50,320 nt of DNA from an uncultured Prevotella sp. (lineage in GTDB: Bacteria > Bacteroidota > Bacteroidia > Bacteroidales > Bacteroidaceae). The stretch spans positions 1 to 50,320 of the forward strand of contig OMXK01000023.1 in assembly GCA_900314995.1 (NCBI GenBank), read 5' to 3'. Of this stretch, positions 23,778 to 31,965 are shown in pieces (the stretch's first letter is position 1; every line of letters begins with the position of its first letter). The position numbers and the translations under genes are program-made. A model generated the notes under the pieces. The model was not told where the DNA came from. It did no database searches and saw nothing but the letters and a program-made list of their open reading frames with translations.

Positions 23778-25871
23778 TTACTGTGCCGCTTTGCGGAGGT
23801 GGAGGTAATAGCCTCTGACATTGCCGTTCTTGCAACGCTTCCAACGGAGCTTCTTGATGGCTTTACCCAAGACTGTGAGATTCGGCACATCGCTGGTTTT
23901 CAGGTGGTTGCCGAGTTCTTTCTGGATGGCCGTCGCTGTCCAGAAGCATTCCTTACTGTGCTTGAGTGTTGGTTCAAATAGCTCCGAGAGCACCATTTCG
24001 GGGGCAGACTCCTGCTGGTACTGACGATTGTGGCGCTGGATCTCCTGCTCATCCTCCGCAGTAAACCAATAGACGCAATCGGGCTGGTGCAATTCAGCTA
24101 CGGCCTGAGCGAACATCTGCTTGTAAGGGATACGCCCGCTCATATCCACCTTGCCCGTCACCTCCACACAGAGGTATCGGCGCGTGCCGTCGCCAGAGGG
24201 CAGAGGGGTCACATCGTTGGTGGTGGCGATAAACGAACAAAGTCGCGGCGTCAAGGTGTACTGGTCTGAGCGCATCTTGCGGGTCTGAACCTCCTTCTCC
24301 GTGAGCAATCTTTTGATCTTCGCCTGCTCGCGCTGCGTCTTCGAGTCGTACTCATCGATATTCACGAGCCACATACGCCCCAACACGCGCTCCACCTGCT
24401 CGGCATTGTCCATCTTGATATCCTTCATATAGTATTCGCGCATGGATTCCGGCAGGATATGATTGCAGAACTGCGTCTTCAGATAGCCCTGTTCGCCGAT
24501 GAGCATAGGCACCATCGAGTTGCCGTAATCCTTGTTGAGGTTCAGCGCCTGGGCCACCATCGCCAGGAACCAGCGATGGAAATACTTGGGCCAGTGCTCG
24601 AATGTGGTGGGCAGACGACGCGCGAAGTCCTCGATATAGTTGTGCTTGCGATCCCAGGCACCACAGCCCGCCAGAAATTCGAGGATGGGATTGTAATCCT
24701 CGACATGGGCACTCTCGATATAGGTGCGGATATCGTTCATCCAACTCTCGCCGCCCTCCTTCATCTCCTCAACCACCAGGCTCTTCAACTCTCTGTCTGT
24801 CAGCGGTTTCCACTGTTTGAACCGCAGGTCGTTAGGCCGAAACTCCGTGATACCCTTCACCACATTGTAGCGCAACTCGTAACGGCGGGAGAGGAAATCC
24901 TCGATGCTCCGCATGATGCGCTCCTTCTCGTTCATCTGCGAGACGGGGATGCCATTGTAAGCTTTTTTATATGAATTACGGAAAGTCTTCCTCACGACAT
25001 CTTCTCCAAGCGACTTGAAACGAGCGTTCCACGAGGCCCTCGCCGTGCAGCCCTCTTCCGGCAGACGGGCCTTGTTGCAATAGTCGGCAAGCATCTGGAG
25101 GCACTTCTCCGCATCATCGCCGCCATCGTCGATGGCCTTCGAGAGACACACCTGATACTCCAGTTCGATGCGCTGACGCTCCGCGAGATCGATATCATGG
25201 TTGACGTTGCCGTAGTCGTCTGTCTTAGCGCCCTCGTATGGCGCCAGCGGATCGGCCTTCTGTTCGCGGACCACGGGCAGCACTTCGGCCTCGGGGTTAT
25301 AATAGAGCTGGGGATCATAACTCATGCGACAGCCATTGGTGAGCTGCATCTCCTCGACGTAGAGGTCGCACTTAGCCAGCGCCGTATACAGGCGGGCTGC
25401 ACTCTCGTGGGCATCACGCAAAAAGGCCGTGTAATCATCCACATCGAGGGCTTCGGCATTGGCGTAACGACACCTGACGACCACCTTGAGCGTTACACCG
25501 CTGACGCCCGCAAAGGCCAGCATCGTGTAGGGTATCTGTCGCACGCGCTGCTTCAACTCGCGGATCTGCGTGATACCCTGCGGACAGGGGATGTCGAGCA
25601 GCACCAACGAGGTGAAGCGGATGGGCTTTGAAAGACCGTCTTTGCCGAAGGTGGCAGAAAAGATGAGATACGGCAGCAGTTCCACGTCGCTGATGCTATA
25701 GCGAGGGGCGCCCTGTTCCATCACCAGGCGCGACTGCAAGGTGAGCGATGCAATCCTGTCAGCGGCGGCTTTGATCTCTGGCGAGCGCATACGCTCCACG
25801 ATGGCGCTAAGTTCTGTTGAGACGGGGGCATTAGCCTTGCCCGTCTTTGTGTTTATTTTAGTTATCTTCAT
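23778..25871 (-). CDS. BT4734/VapE (virulence-associated E)-like primase-helicase family protein
   Basis: This 697-residue protein has an N-terminal BT4734-like region (about 1-200, LVLLDIPCPQGITQIRELK and nearby) and a VapE/VirE ATPase region (about 390-600). Recognisable parts are MLIGEQGYLKTQFCNHILP (Walker A-like GxxGxxKT), MWLVNIDEYD (Walker B) and FIATTNDVTPLPSGDGTRRY (sensor region). VapE proteins occur in phages, satellites and Bacteroidales accessory islands and are thought to act in DNA replication. The ATG at 25871 is chosen over one 36 nt upstream because the -7 box lies between them; the message would then be almost leaderless. No DUF4248 or HU gene is adjacent, unlike the usual Bacteroides layout. 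Confidence 0.8.
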   Translation of the reverse strand: MKITKINTKTGKANAPVSTELSAIVERMRSPEIKAAADRIASLTLQSRLVMEQGAPRYSISDVELLPYLIFSATFGKDGLSKPIRFTSLVLLDIPCPQGITQIRELKQRVRQIPYTMLAFAGVSGVTLKVVVRCRYANAEALDVDDYTAFLRDAHESAARLYTALAKCDLYVEEMQLTNGCRMSYDPQLYYNPEAEVLPVVREQKADPLAPYEGAKTDDYGNVNHDIDLAERQRIELEYQVCLSKAIDDGGDDAEKCLQMLADYCNKARLPEEGCTARASWNARFKSLGEDVVRKTFRNSYKKAYNGIPVSQMNEKERIMRSIEDFLSRRYELRYNVVKGITEFRPNDLRFKQWKPLTDRELKSLVVEEMKEGGESWMNDIRTYIESAHVEDYNPILEFLAGCGAWDRKHNYIEDFARRLPTTFEHWPKYFHRWFLAMVAQALNLNKDYGNSMVPMLIGEQGYLKTQFCNHILPESMREYYMKDIKMDNAEQVERVLGRMWLVNIDEYDSKTQREQAKIKRLLTEKEVQTRKMRSDQYTLTPRLCSFIATTNDVTPLPSGDGTRRYLCVEVTGKVDMSGRIPYKQMFAQAVAELHQPDCVYWFTAEDEQEIQRHNRQYQQESAPEMVLSELFEPTLKHSKECFWTATAIQKELGNHLKTSDVPNLTVLGKAIKKLRWKRCKNGNVRGYYLHLRKAAQ

Positions 25872-25876
25872 GGGTA

Positions 25877-25884
25877 CAAAGTTA
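25877..25884 (-). promoter_or_regulatory. -7 box of the VapE-like gene
   Basis: On the minus strand TAACTTTG matches TAnnTTTG and ends only 5 nt before the ATG at 25871, predicting a start site at or very near the first codon. Confidence 0.6.
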
Positions 25885-25992
25885 CACAAAATATCTGAAT
25901 TACGCAAATATTATTGCAAATAATTTCAACAAAATGGTACTAATTCAGTTTTATCGGTACATGAAGCATGGTTTCTCGTAAGGGGAATGGGA

Positions 25993-26054
25993 GTTTAGTC
26001 CCTGCAAACTGACAGTTTAATCCCTGCAAACTATGGGTTTAATCCCTGCAAACT
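25993..26054. repeat. Three iterons with an exact 22-bp period
   Basis: GTTTAGTCCCTGCAAACT (25993-26010), GTTTAATCCCTGCAAACT (26015-26032) and the same sequence at 26037-26054 start exactly 22 bp apart. Each is an imperfect dyad (AGTTT...AAACT). They lie about 110 bp upstream of the VapE-like gene promoter. Evenly spaced repeats next to a replication-type gene resemble an origin or a repressor operator. Confidence 0.88.
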
Positions 26055-26082
26055 TGAAGTGCTCTGTATGGGCACACTTTAG

Positions 26083-26105
26083 GCTATGTTTTTGCAAAAC
26101 ATAGC
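26083..26105. repeat. Perfect 10-bp inverted repeat beside the iterons
   Basis: GCTATGTTTT (26083-26092), TGC, AAAACATAGC (26096-26105) form a perfect hairpin or dyad; pairing extends imperfectly outward (TTTAGG and CACCTAA). It lies 28 bp from the last iteron. Confidence 0.75.
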
Positions 26106-26158
26106 ACCTAATAGCAAACTGATTATCAATTTATTATATCATAAAGCGGCTTAGGCGC

Positions 26159-26261
26159 CATAGTTTTTACACATTTTCTCGTCATCAACATGACGGACAA
26201 GGTGGAATATGAGCACACCAACGGAGAGAATATCCTGACAGTCTTTAAGAAATTGAGTTAA
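26159..26261 (+). pseudogene. 3' remnant of an anti-sigma-factor-type ATPase gene
   Basis: An open plus-strand stretch ends at a TAA at 26259-26261. Its last residues read LVINMTDKVEYEHTN then GENILTVFKKLS, resembling the C-terminal strand pair of RsbW/HATPase_c-type anti-sigma regulators (the LMDEVEY...DGxNxLTMxK pattern). There is no start or catalytic part, and the frame loses sense at the right inverted repeat (26143-26159). The 5' part was not found on the other side of the element. Family assignment is by pattern memory only. Confidence 0.45.
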
Positions 26262-26263
26262 AA

Positions 26264-26291
26264 TGAAAAAGCCCCGCTGATCAGCGGGGCT
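26264..26291 (-). terminator. Terminator of the small heat shock protein gene
   Basis: AGCCCCGCTGA followed by TCAGCGGGGCT (26270-26291) is a perfect 22-bp palindrome. On the minus strand it is followed by TTTTTCATTTT. Confidence 0.85.
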
Positions 26292-26316
26292 CTGGTTTAA
26301 TAGCTCAAAGATGTGG

Positions 26317-26742
26317 TTATGCGATATCAATCTGACGTGATACCTTTACTTTCTCTTCAACGATCCTCGGGAGTTCAACGGTAAGTACACCGTGCTCGAC
26401 CTTCGCAGAGATATCCTCCTTCTTCACATCGTCTGGCAGGATCAGCGTCTGCTCATACTTTGAGTAAGAGAACTCACGACGCAGATAGCGGGTGTTCTTG
26501 TCTTCCTCCTTCTTCTCGTTCTTCTGCTCCATCTTGATGATCAGGTTACCCTCATCATTAATGTGAACATTGAAGTCCTCCTTCTTCATGCCCGGTGCAG
26601 CAAGTTCTACGGTGTAGGCCTTGTCGCTTTCTTTCACATTGATAGCGGGAGCCGTGCAATTAGCCTTCGGCATAAAGTCCGTATCAAACAAATCATTGAA
26701 CACAATAGGAATCCAACTGTTACTTCTCATTACTGGCATCAT
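26317..26742 (-). CDS. Hsp20/alpha-crystallin small heat shock protein
   Basis: This 141-residue cytoplasmic chaperone binds unfolding proteins without ATP. The alpha-crystallin domain spans about 38-137: NVKESDKAYTVELAAPGMKK, LRREFSYSKYEQTLILPDDV and KVEHGVLTVELPRI, ending with an I-x-I-like tail (RQIDIA). The start is the first of two adjacent ATGs. A strong AGGAGGT Shine-Dalgarno sequence (complement of 26750-26756) sits 7 nt upstream, which is rare in this phylum. It has its own terminator. Confidence 0.93.
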   Translation of the reverse strand: MMPVMRSNSWIPIVFNDLFDTDFMPKANCTAPAINVKESDKAYTVELAAPGMKKEDFNVHINDEGNLIIKMEQKNEKKEEDKNTRYLRREFSYSKYEQTLILPDDVKKEDISAKVEHGVLTVELPRIVEEKVKVSRQIDIA

Positions 26743-26749
26743 AATCTTT

Positions 26750-26756
26750 ACCTCCT
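26750..26756 (-). promoter_or_regulatory. Unusually strong Shine-Dalgarno site of hsp20
   Basis: On the minus strand AGGAGGT lies 7 nt before the ATG at 26742. Bacteroidetes genes generally lack such a site and the other genes here do too, so this suggests high or heat-tuned translation. Confidence 0.75.
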
Positions 26757-26856
26757 AATTCTATTTTTAAATTGTTATACATGTTATCTTTTTTAGTGAT
26801 TGCCTTGCGGCTCTCACCCTATAACATGCAAGATAGATGCCAGAGGACCCGTTGTG

Positions 26857-29800
26857 TCAATCTGTCGCAATTTTGCGACATATTGTCAGCGCATCGCCTA
26901 CAGAATTAACTGAAGAAATAACAATGGAACGTTTACCGTTAGCCTCACGGAAGTTACATTGGCGGGGATTCCGGGCTACATACTCAAGCACACGGCCAAA
27001 AGCCTCACTCTGATAGTAGGGACTATCTGTATTGCTGACGAAATAGAGATACATCTTCTGCTGCTTCAGCATAATCTTCTCCACACCCAACTGTTTGCCG
27101 TAAACGCGAAGCGGCACGACGCGAATCAGCTCTTCGGCAACATCAGGAATGGTGCCAAAGCGGTCTGTCAGACGTCTGCGGTAAGCATCGAGATCGGCAT
27201 CAAGCCTGCGGCTATTGGCCAGATTGTCGAGTTCACGATAGAGCAGCATGCGTTCAGAGTCGCTGGGGACATACTTTTCAGGGAAGTACATCTCAATATC
27301 AGACTCCAGGGCACAGTCGTCGACAAAATCAATCTTCATGCCTGCTTTAGCGGCATTCTGCTTCGTTTCCGCCTTGACGAACTCAGGCTCTTCGTTGCGC
27401 AATTCCGCCATGGCCTGGTTCAGGATCTTCTGATAGGTCTCATAGCCAAGATCTGAGATGAAGCCACTCTGTTCGGAACCCAGCAGATTACCCGCACCCC
27501 GGATATCAAGATCCTGCATGGCGATGTTGATGCCAGAGCCAAGATCGGAGAAGTTCTCCAGAGCCTCCAGACGGCGGCGCGACTCCAAGGGAAGCGCTGC
27601 CAGAGGTGGTGCCAGCAAGTAGCAGAAGGCCTTGCGATTGCCTCGCCCTACACGTCCTCTCATCTGGTGCAGATCAGACAGGCCGAAATTATGGGCGCCA
27701 TTGATGATAATCGTGTTGGCATTGGGGATGTCGATGCCATTCTCCACAATCGTCGTAGAGAGCAGCACATCGTAATCGTAATTAGAGAAGTCGAGGATAA
27801 TCTTTTCCAGTTCCTCGGGTTTCATCTGCCCATGACCAATCGCCACACGGGCATCAGGGATGTACTTATGAATCATCTCTGCGATATGCGGCAGGTCGTT
27901 GATGCGGTTATTCACGAAATAGACCTGTCCGTTGCGCGACATTTCAAAATTAATGGCATCGGTGATAATCTCCGCGCCAAAGGTATGGATTTCCGTCTGG
28001 ATGGGATAGCGGTTTGGCGGCGGCGTCTGGATAACACTCAGGTCACGAGCCCCCACCAAAGAGAACTGGAGGGTACGTGGAATCGGTGTTGCCGACATCG
28101 TCAGCGTATCGACATTCGACTTCAGTTGACGGAGTTTCTCTTTCGTCGAGACGCCAAATTTCTGCTCCTCATCGATAATCAGCAATCCCAGATCCTTGAA
28201 CTTCACCGATTTGCCGATGAGCTTTTGCGTACCTATTATAATATCTATCTTACCTTCTGCCAGATCTTTCAGCACCTCTGTCGTCTGCTTGGCGGTTCTG
28301 GCTCTCGTCAGATAGTCTACACGTACAGGCATATTCTTCAGACGGCCGGTAAACGTCCGGAAGTGCTGATAGGCAAGTACCGTTGTCGGCACGAGCACAG
28401 CCACCTGCTTGCCATCGGCAGCAGCCTTGAAGGCTGCACGCACTGCCACTTCAGTCTTTCCGAAGCCCACATCGCCACAGACAAGACGGTCCATCGGTTT
28501 AGCCAGTTCCATATCGGCCTTCACTTCTTGCGTAGCCTTCAGCTGGTCAGGGGTATCCTCATAGAGGAAACTGGCCTCTAGCTCCTGTTGGAGATATGAG
28601 TCATGGCTGAAGGCAAAACCTTTCTCACGGCGACGCTTGGCATAGAGTTTTATCAGATCTCGGGCAATATCCTTGATATGTTTCTTCGTGCGCTCCTTCA
28701 TCCTCTCCCACTGACCAGTACCCAGTGTGGAGAGACGGGGACCTTCGCCTCCATCCTGCGACCTGTATTTCGACACCTTATATAAGGCATGTATCGAGAC
28801 ATAGATGCTGTCGCCATGCTGATAGAGGATCTTGATCATCTCCTGATAGCCGTCGCCCTGAGGCATGCGCACCAGACCACCGAACTTACCGACGCCATGA
28901 TCCACATGCACCACATAGTCGCCTATCTCGAACTGTTGGATCTCCTTCAGCGTCAGGGCCATCTTGCCACTACGCGCCTTGTCGCTCTTGAGGTTGTACT
29001 TATGGAAACGGTCGAATATCTGGTGGTCTGTAAAGAAGCAGATGCGCAGGTCATTATCGGCAAAGCCCTCATGAAGCGTCTTATCAACAGGTGTAAAGAC
29101 GAGTCCCTTATCCTTCGCCTCAAAGATCTCCTTCAGACGTTCGTTCTGTTTCTGACTATCGGCAAGGATATAGATCTGGTAGCCTTGTAGCAGATAATCC
29201 TCAAAGGCATTCGTCAGAAGGTCGAAGTTCTTGTGGAACAGCGGCTGGACCGTAATATTGAAACGAATCACCGAGGCTGTAGCGACAGAAGGGCGATGAC
29301 CGAATTCTATCCGCCGGAACTGATTGGCATCAGCCATAAACTGAGTCCCGGAGATCAACTGCGACTCGCGCCTGAGCTGTAACTCTATCTCACGCTGCTC
29401 CACTTCCGTTGCCGACTCCATCTGTTCCATCCTAGCTTGTGAAGAAAAGCCTTCCTGATAAGCACGGTCTACCGCATCACGGACATAGAGGTAGTCTTTG
29501 GTCACAAGCACCACATCCTTTGACACAAAGGAGAGAAACGGCACCTTGTCTTCTGCTACGGCAGCCAGTTCAGGCACGATTTCCACACGGTCGCGCACAT
29601 CCTTCGACAACTGGTCTTCTACCTCAAACGTACGGATAGAATCGATGTCGTCGCCAAAGAAGTCGATACGATAAGGATACTCACAACTATAGGAATAGAC
29701 ATCGAGGATGGAACCGCGCTGTGCGAATTGGCCTGGTTCGTAGACATAATCCACCTCCCGGAAGCCAAACTCCCGAAGGGTTTTCTCGATATCAGTCACG

Positions 29801-30297
29801 GCGATGTTCTGACCATTCTCCAAGACAAGCGTACGGGTGTCGAGGCTCTTCTTGGACACCACCATCTCAGCCAAAGCCTCGGGATAGGAGACGATATATG
29901 CCGGAGCAGTATTCTCCTGGGCTGACAATCGCGTCAGGACTTCAGTCCGCAATATCTCACTGGCAGCATCACGTTGCGCATATTTGATGGCACGCCGATA
30001 GCTGGAAGGGAAGAACAACACATCACGACTGCCCAGCAACTGCACCAGATCGTGATAGAAATAGCCCGCCTCCTCGGCATCCTGAAGAATAAACAATAAA
30101 GAATTCTTACACTTTGCAAACATGCTTCCAAAGACCATCGGTGCGGAGGAAGCCAACAATCCCTCGAGGAAAACCGTTTGAACCGCAGATTCATTTCCGA
30201 TCTGAGTTCGCCTACCCGAGGCCTTCCCTATCTCTTTCGCCAGTGCCGACACCTGTGGCAACTGAGCATATAGTTTCTCTAATTCCTGTATATTCAT
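26857..30297 (-). CDS. mfd: Transcription-repair coupling factor
   Basis: This 1146-residue ATP-driven DNA translocase removes RNA polymerase stalled at lesions and recruits UvrA. An N-terminal UvrB-homology region covers about 1-350. The polymerase-interaction domain is near 460-530 (QFEIGDYVVHVDHGVGKFGG). The helicase has Walker A GDVGFGKTEVAVRAAF, the DEEQ box LLIIDEEQKFGV, TMSATPIPRTLQFSL (motif III) and HQMRGRVGRGNRKAFCYLL (motif VI). A C-terminal domain follows. Length is normal. The last codons contain the palindrome at 26873-26890. Confidence 0.97.
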   Translation of the reverse strand: MNIQELEKLYAQLPQVSALAKEIGKASGRRTQIGNESAVQTVFLEGLLASSAPMVFGSMFAKCKNSLLFILQDAEEAGYFYHDLVQLLGSRDVLFFPSSYRRAIKYAQRDAASEILRTEVLTRLSAQENTAPAYIVSYPEALAEMVVSKKSLDTRTLVLENGQNIAVTDIEKTLREFGFREVDYVYEPGQFAQRGSILDVYSYSCEYPYRIDFFGDDIDSIRTFEVEDQLSKDVRDRVEIVPELAAVAEDKVPFLSFVSKDVVLVTKDYLYVRDAVDRAYQEGFSSQARMEQMESATEVEQREIELQLRRESQLISGTQFMADANQFRRIEFGHRPSVATASVIRFNITVQPLFHKNFDLLTNAFEDYLLQGYQIYILADSQKQNERLKEIFEAKDKGLVFTPVDKTLHEGFADNDLRICFFTDHQIFDRFHKYNLKSDKARSGKMALTLKEIQQFEIGDYVVHVDHGVGKFGGLVRMPQGDGYQEMIKILYQHGDSIYVSIHALYKVSKYRSQDGGEGPRLSTLGTGQWERMKERTKKHIKDIARDLIKLYAKRRREKGFAFSHDSYLQQELEASFLYEDTPDQLKATQEVKADMELAKPMDRLVCGDVGFGKTEVAVRAAFKAAADGKQVAVLVPTTVLAYQHFRTFTGRLKNMPVRVDYLTRARTAKQTTEVLKDLAEGKIDIIIGTQKLIGKSVKFKDLGLLIIDEEQKFGVSTKEKLRQLKSNVDTLTMSATPIPRTLQFSLVGARDLSVIQTPPPNRYPIQTEIHTFGAEIITDAINFEMSRNGQVYFVNNRINDLPHIAEMIHKYIPDARVAIGHGQMKPEELEKIILDFSNYDYDVLLSTTIVENGIDIPNANTIIINGAHNFGLSDLHQMRGRVGRGNRKAFCYLLAPPLAALPLESRRRLEALENFSDLGSGINIAMQDLDIRGAGNLLGSEQSGFISDLGYETYQKILNQAMAELRNEEPEFVKAETKQNAAKAGMKIDFVDDCALESDIEMYFPEKYVPSDSERMLLYRELDNLANSRRLDADLDAYRRRLTDRFGTIPDVAEELIRVVPLRVYGKQLGVEKIMLKQQKMYLYFVSNTDSPYYQSEAFGRVLEYVARNPRQCNFREANGKRSIVISSVNSVGDALTICRKIATD

Positions 30298-30310
30298 TAG
30301 AAATTGTGTG

Positions 30311-30318
30311 CAAAATTA
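30311..30318 (-). promoter_or_regulatory. -7 box of mfd
   Basis: On the minus strand TAATTTTG matches TAnnTTTG, 14 nt before the mfd ATG. Confidence 0.5.
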
Positions 30319-30329
30319 ATGCTTTTTGG

Positions 30330-30359
30330 GCACGGATTACACGGATTAACACAGATTAA
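30330..30359. repeat. Three degenerate 10-bp tandem repeats (CACGGATTAA type)
   Basis: GCACGGATTA, CACGGATTAA and CACAGATTAA follow one another in the mfd/glycosyltransferase gap. An inverted copy, TAATCCGTG, lies at 30385-30393, so the block could fold as a hairpin. Function unknown. Confidence 0.6.
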
Positions 30360-30414
30360 TGATAAATTTTCCAAAAAAACCGCATAATCCGTGTATTCAG
30401 TGCCAAATTATTGC

Positions 30415-30422
30415 TAACTTTG
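30415..30422 (+). promoter_or_regulatory. -7 box of the glycosyltransferase/PlsC/phosphoesterase unit
   Basis: TAACTTTG matches the consensus and lies 20 nt before the ATG at 30443. It shows that the in-frame ATG at 30359 is not the start. Confidence 0.7.
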
Positions 30423-30442
30423 CACCATTAAAGCATAAAAAG

Positions 30443-31192
30443 ATGCACGAGAGCGACAGTATAGTTATCATTCCAACGTACAACGAAAAGGAGAATATCG
30501 AGAAGATTATCCGTGCGGTATTCGCCTTAGACAAGTGTTTCCATATACTTGTCATCGACGACGGTTCGCCTGACGGCACAGCTGCCATTGTCAGGGGACT
30601 GATGGCGATGGAATTCTGCGACCGGCTGTTTATCATCGAGCGTCAAGGCAAACTGGGCTTGGGCACAGCCTATATCACCGGCTTTAAGTGGGCATTGGAG
30701 CACGACTACGACTACATCTTCGAGATGGATGCCGACTTCAGCCACGCCCCCAGCGACCTGCCTAGACTCTATGCAGCCTGTCATGATGAGGGCTACGATT
30801 TGTCTATCGGTTCGCGCTATGTGGAGGGTGTCAACGTCGTAAACTGGCCCGTAGGTCGTGTACTGATGAGTTACTTTGCCTCGATATACGTGAAGATCGT
30901 CACTGGTTTCCGCGTTCACGATACCACCGCTGGTTTTGTGTGTTACAAGCGCCGTGTGCTGAAGACCATCGAGCTCGACAAGATCCGTTTCAAGGGTTAT
31001 GGTTTCCAAATCGAGATGAAATACACCGCCCATAAGATTGGCTTTAAGATCAAGGAGGTGTCTGTTGTCTTCGTGAACCGCAAGGAAGGCACAAGCAAAA
31101 TGTCGGGCGGCATCTTCAGCGAGGCGTTCTTTGGCGTGATGCGGCTACGATGGGACGGTTGGACACGCAAATATCCGAAGATTATCGAATAA
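30443..31192 (+). CDS. Polyprenyl-phosphate mannosyltransferase-like GT2 (DPM1 type)
   Basis: This 249-residue enzyme probably transfers a sugar from a nucleotide donor to a polyprenyl phosphate. Motifs are IIPTYNEKENIEKIIRAVFA, LVIDDGSPDGTAAIV and the metal site FEMDADFSHAP, then VNWPVGRVLMSYFASIY and GYGFQIEMKYTA, the usual DPM1-like pattern. There is no C-terminal membrane domain. The start at 30443 follows the promoter. Its stop overlaps the next start by one base (TAATG), so it is translationally coupled to the acyltransferase gene. Confidence 0.9.
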   Translation: MHESDSIVIIPTYNEKENIEKIIRAVFALDKCFHILVIDDGSPDGTAAIVRGLMAMEFCDRLFIIERQGKLGLGTAYITGFKWALEHDYDYIFEMDADFSHAPSDLPRLYAACHDEGYDLSIGSRYVEGVNVVNWPVGRVLMSYFASIYVKIVTGFRVHDTTAGFVCYKRRVLKTIELDKIRFKGYGFQIEMKYTAHKIGFKIKEVSVVFVNRKEGTSKMSGGIFSEAFFGVMRLRWDGWTRKYPKIIE

Positions 31193-31965
31193 TGACAATT
31201 ATGATCACCTTATTATATAGGATTTATCAACTATTTATCGGGTTTCCGATACTTGTCATCGTCACTATCATTACTGCGCTGGAGGTGGGCATAGGCACCA
31301 CCATTGGCAATGGTCATTTCTGGGGCTACTATCCAGGACGCTGGTGGGCTAAAGTCATCCTGAAAGTGTTCCTGCTGCCAATCAAGGTGGAGGGGCGCGA
31401 AAACCTGGAAGAGAACCAGAGCTATGTCTTCGTAGCCAATCATCAAGGCGTATTCGACATCTTTATGATTTACGGTCACTTGGGCCGTAACTTCAAGTGG
31501 ATGATGAAATATCAGTTGGGCAGCATTCCTTTTATCGGTTATGCCTGCAGGAAGTCGCATCAGATTTTTGTCGACAAGCGTGGCCCCAAGAAGATTCAAA
31601 AGACATACGAGACTGCCCGTGAGATCCTGAAGGAAGGTTACAGTGTGACCGTATTTCCAGAAGGGGCACGTTCGTTTACCGGTCACATGGGGAAATTCAA
31701 GAAGGGTGCCTTTGCACTGGCCGATGAACTGCAACTGCCAGTAGTACCTCTGACCATTAATGGCTCATTCAACGTTCTGCCTCGTACAAGAGGTTTTATC
31801 AACTTCATCAGTTGGCATCCGCTGAAGATGACGATCCACCAGCCCATCTATCCTACGGGACAGGGGCCAGAGAATGTTGATGCCACGATGCGCCAGGCTT
31901 ATGATTCGGTCATGTCGGCACTTGTGCCTGAGTACCAAGGTTATGTAGAGAATCCAGACCAATGA
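31192..31965 (+). CDS. 1-acyl-sn-glycerol-3-phosphate acyltransferase (PlsC family)
   Basis: This 257-residue membrane enzyme acylates lysophosphatidic acid in phospholipid synthesis. It has an N-terminal membrane helix (IYQLFIGFPILVIVTIITAL), the catalytic HX4D motif in VANHQGVFDIFMIY, VFPEGARSFTGHMGKFKKG (the PEGTRS-type motif) and VVPLTINGS. The first ATG at 31192 overlaps the previous stop; a second at 31201 is also possible. It overlaps the phosphoesterase gene by 4 nt. Confidence 0.9.
   Translation: MTIMITLLYRIYQLFIGFPILVIVTIITALEVGIGTTIGNGHFWGYYPGRWWAKVILKVFLLPIKVEGRENLEENQSYVFVANHQGVFDIFMIYGHLGRNFKWMMKYQLGSIPFIGYACRKSHQIFVDKRGPKKIQKTYETAREILKEGYSVTVFPEGARSFTGHMGKFKKGAFALADELQLPVVPLTINGSFNVLPRTRGFINFISWHPLKMTIHQPIYPTGQGPENVDATMRQAYDSVMSALVPEYQGYVENPDQ

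Larger units (their letters stand above)
23688..26159. mobile_element. Candidate small element: VapE-like gene and iterons between inverted repeats
   Basis: GGCGCCTAAGGCGCTTT at 23688-23704 and its inverted copy GGCGCCTAAGCCGCTTT (complement of 26143-26159) match at 16 of 17 positions. They bracket the VapE-like gene, three 22-bp iterons and a 10-bp hairpin. A coding remnant begins just outside the right repeat. The structure suggests an inserted or decayed replicative element. No transposase, integrase or clear target duplication is visible, so mobility is inferred. The left repeat could also act as a small terminator hairpin. Confidence 0.4.

Noticed and set aside
25993-26054. CRISPR array
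   Set aside because: Only three units with 4-nt spacers and no cas genes; the 22-bp period fits iterons.
26873-26890. TGTCGCAATTTTGCGACA as an operator
   Set aside because: It lies inside the last codons of mfd, with no downstream promoter at a suitable distance; similarity to the dyads at 49754 may be chance.
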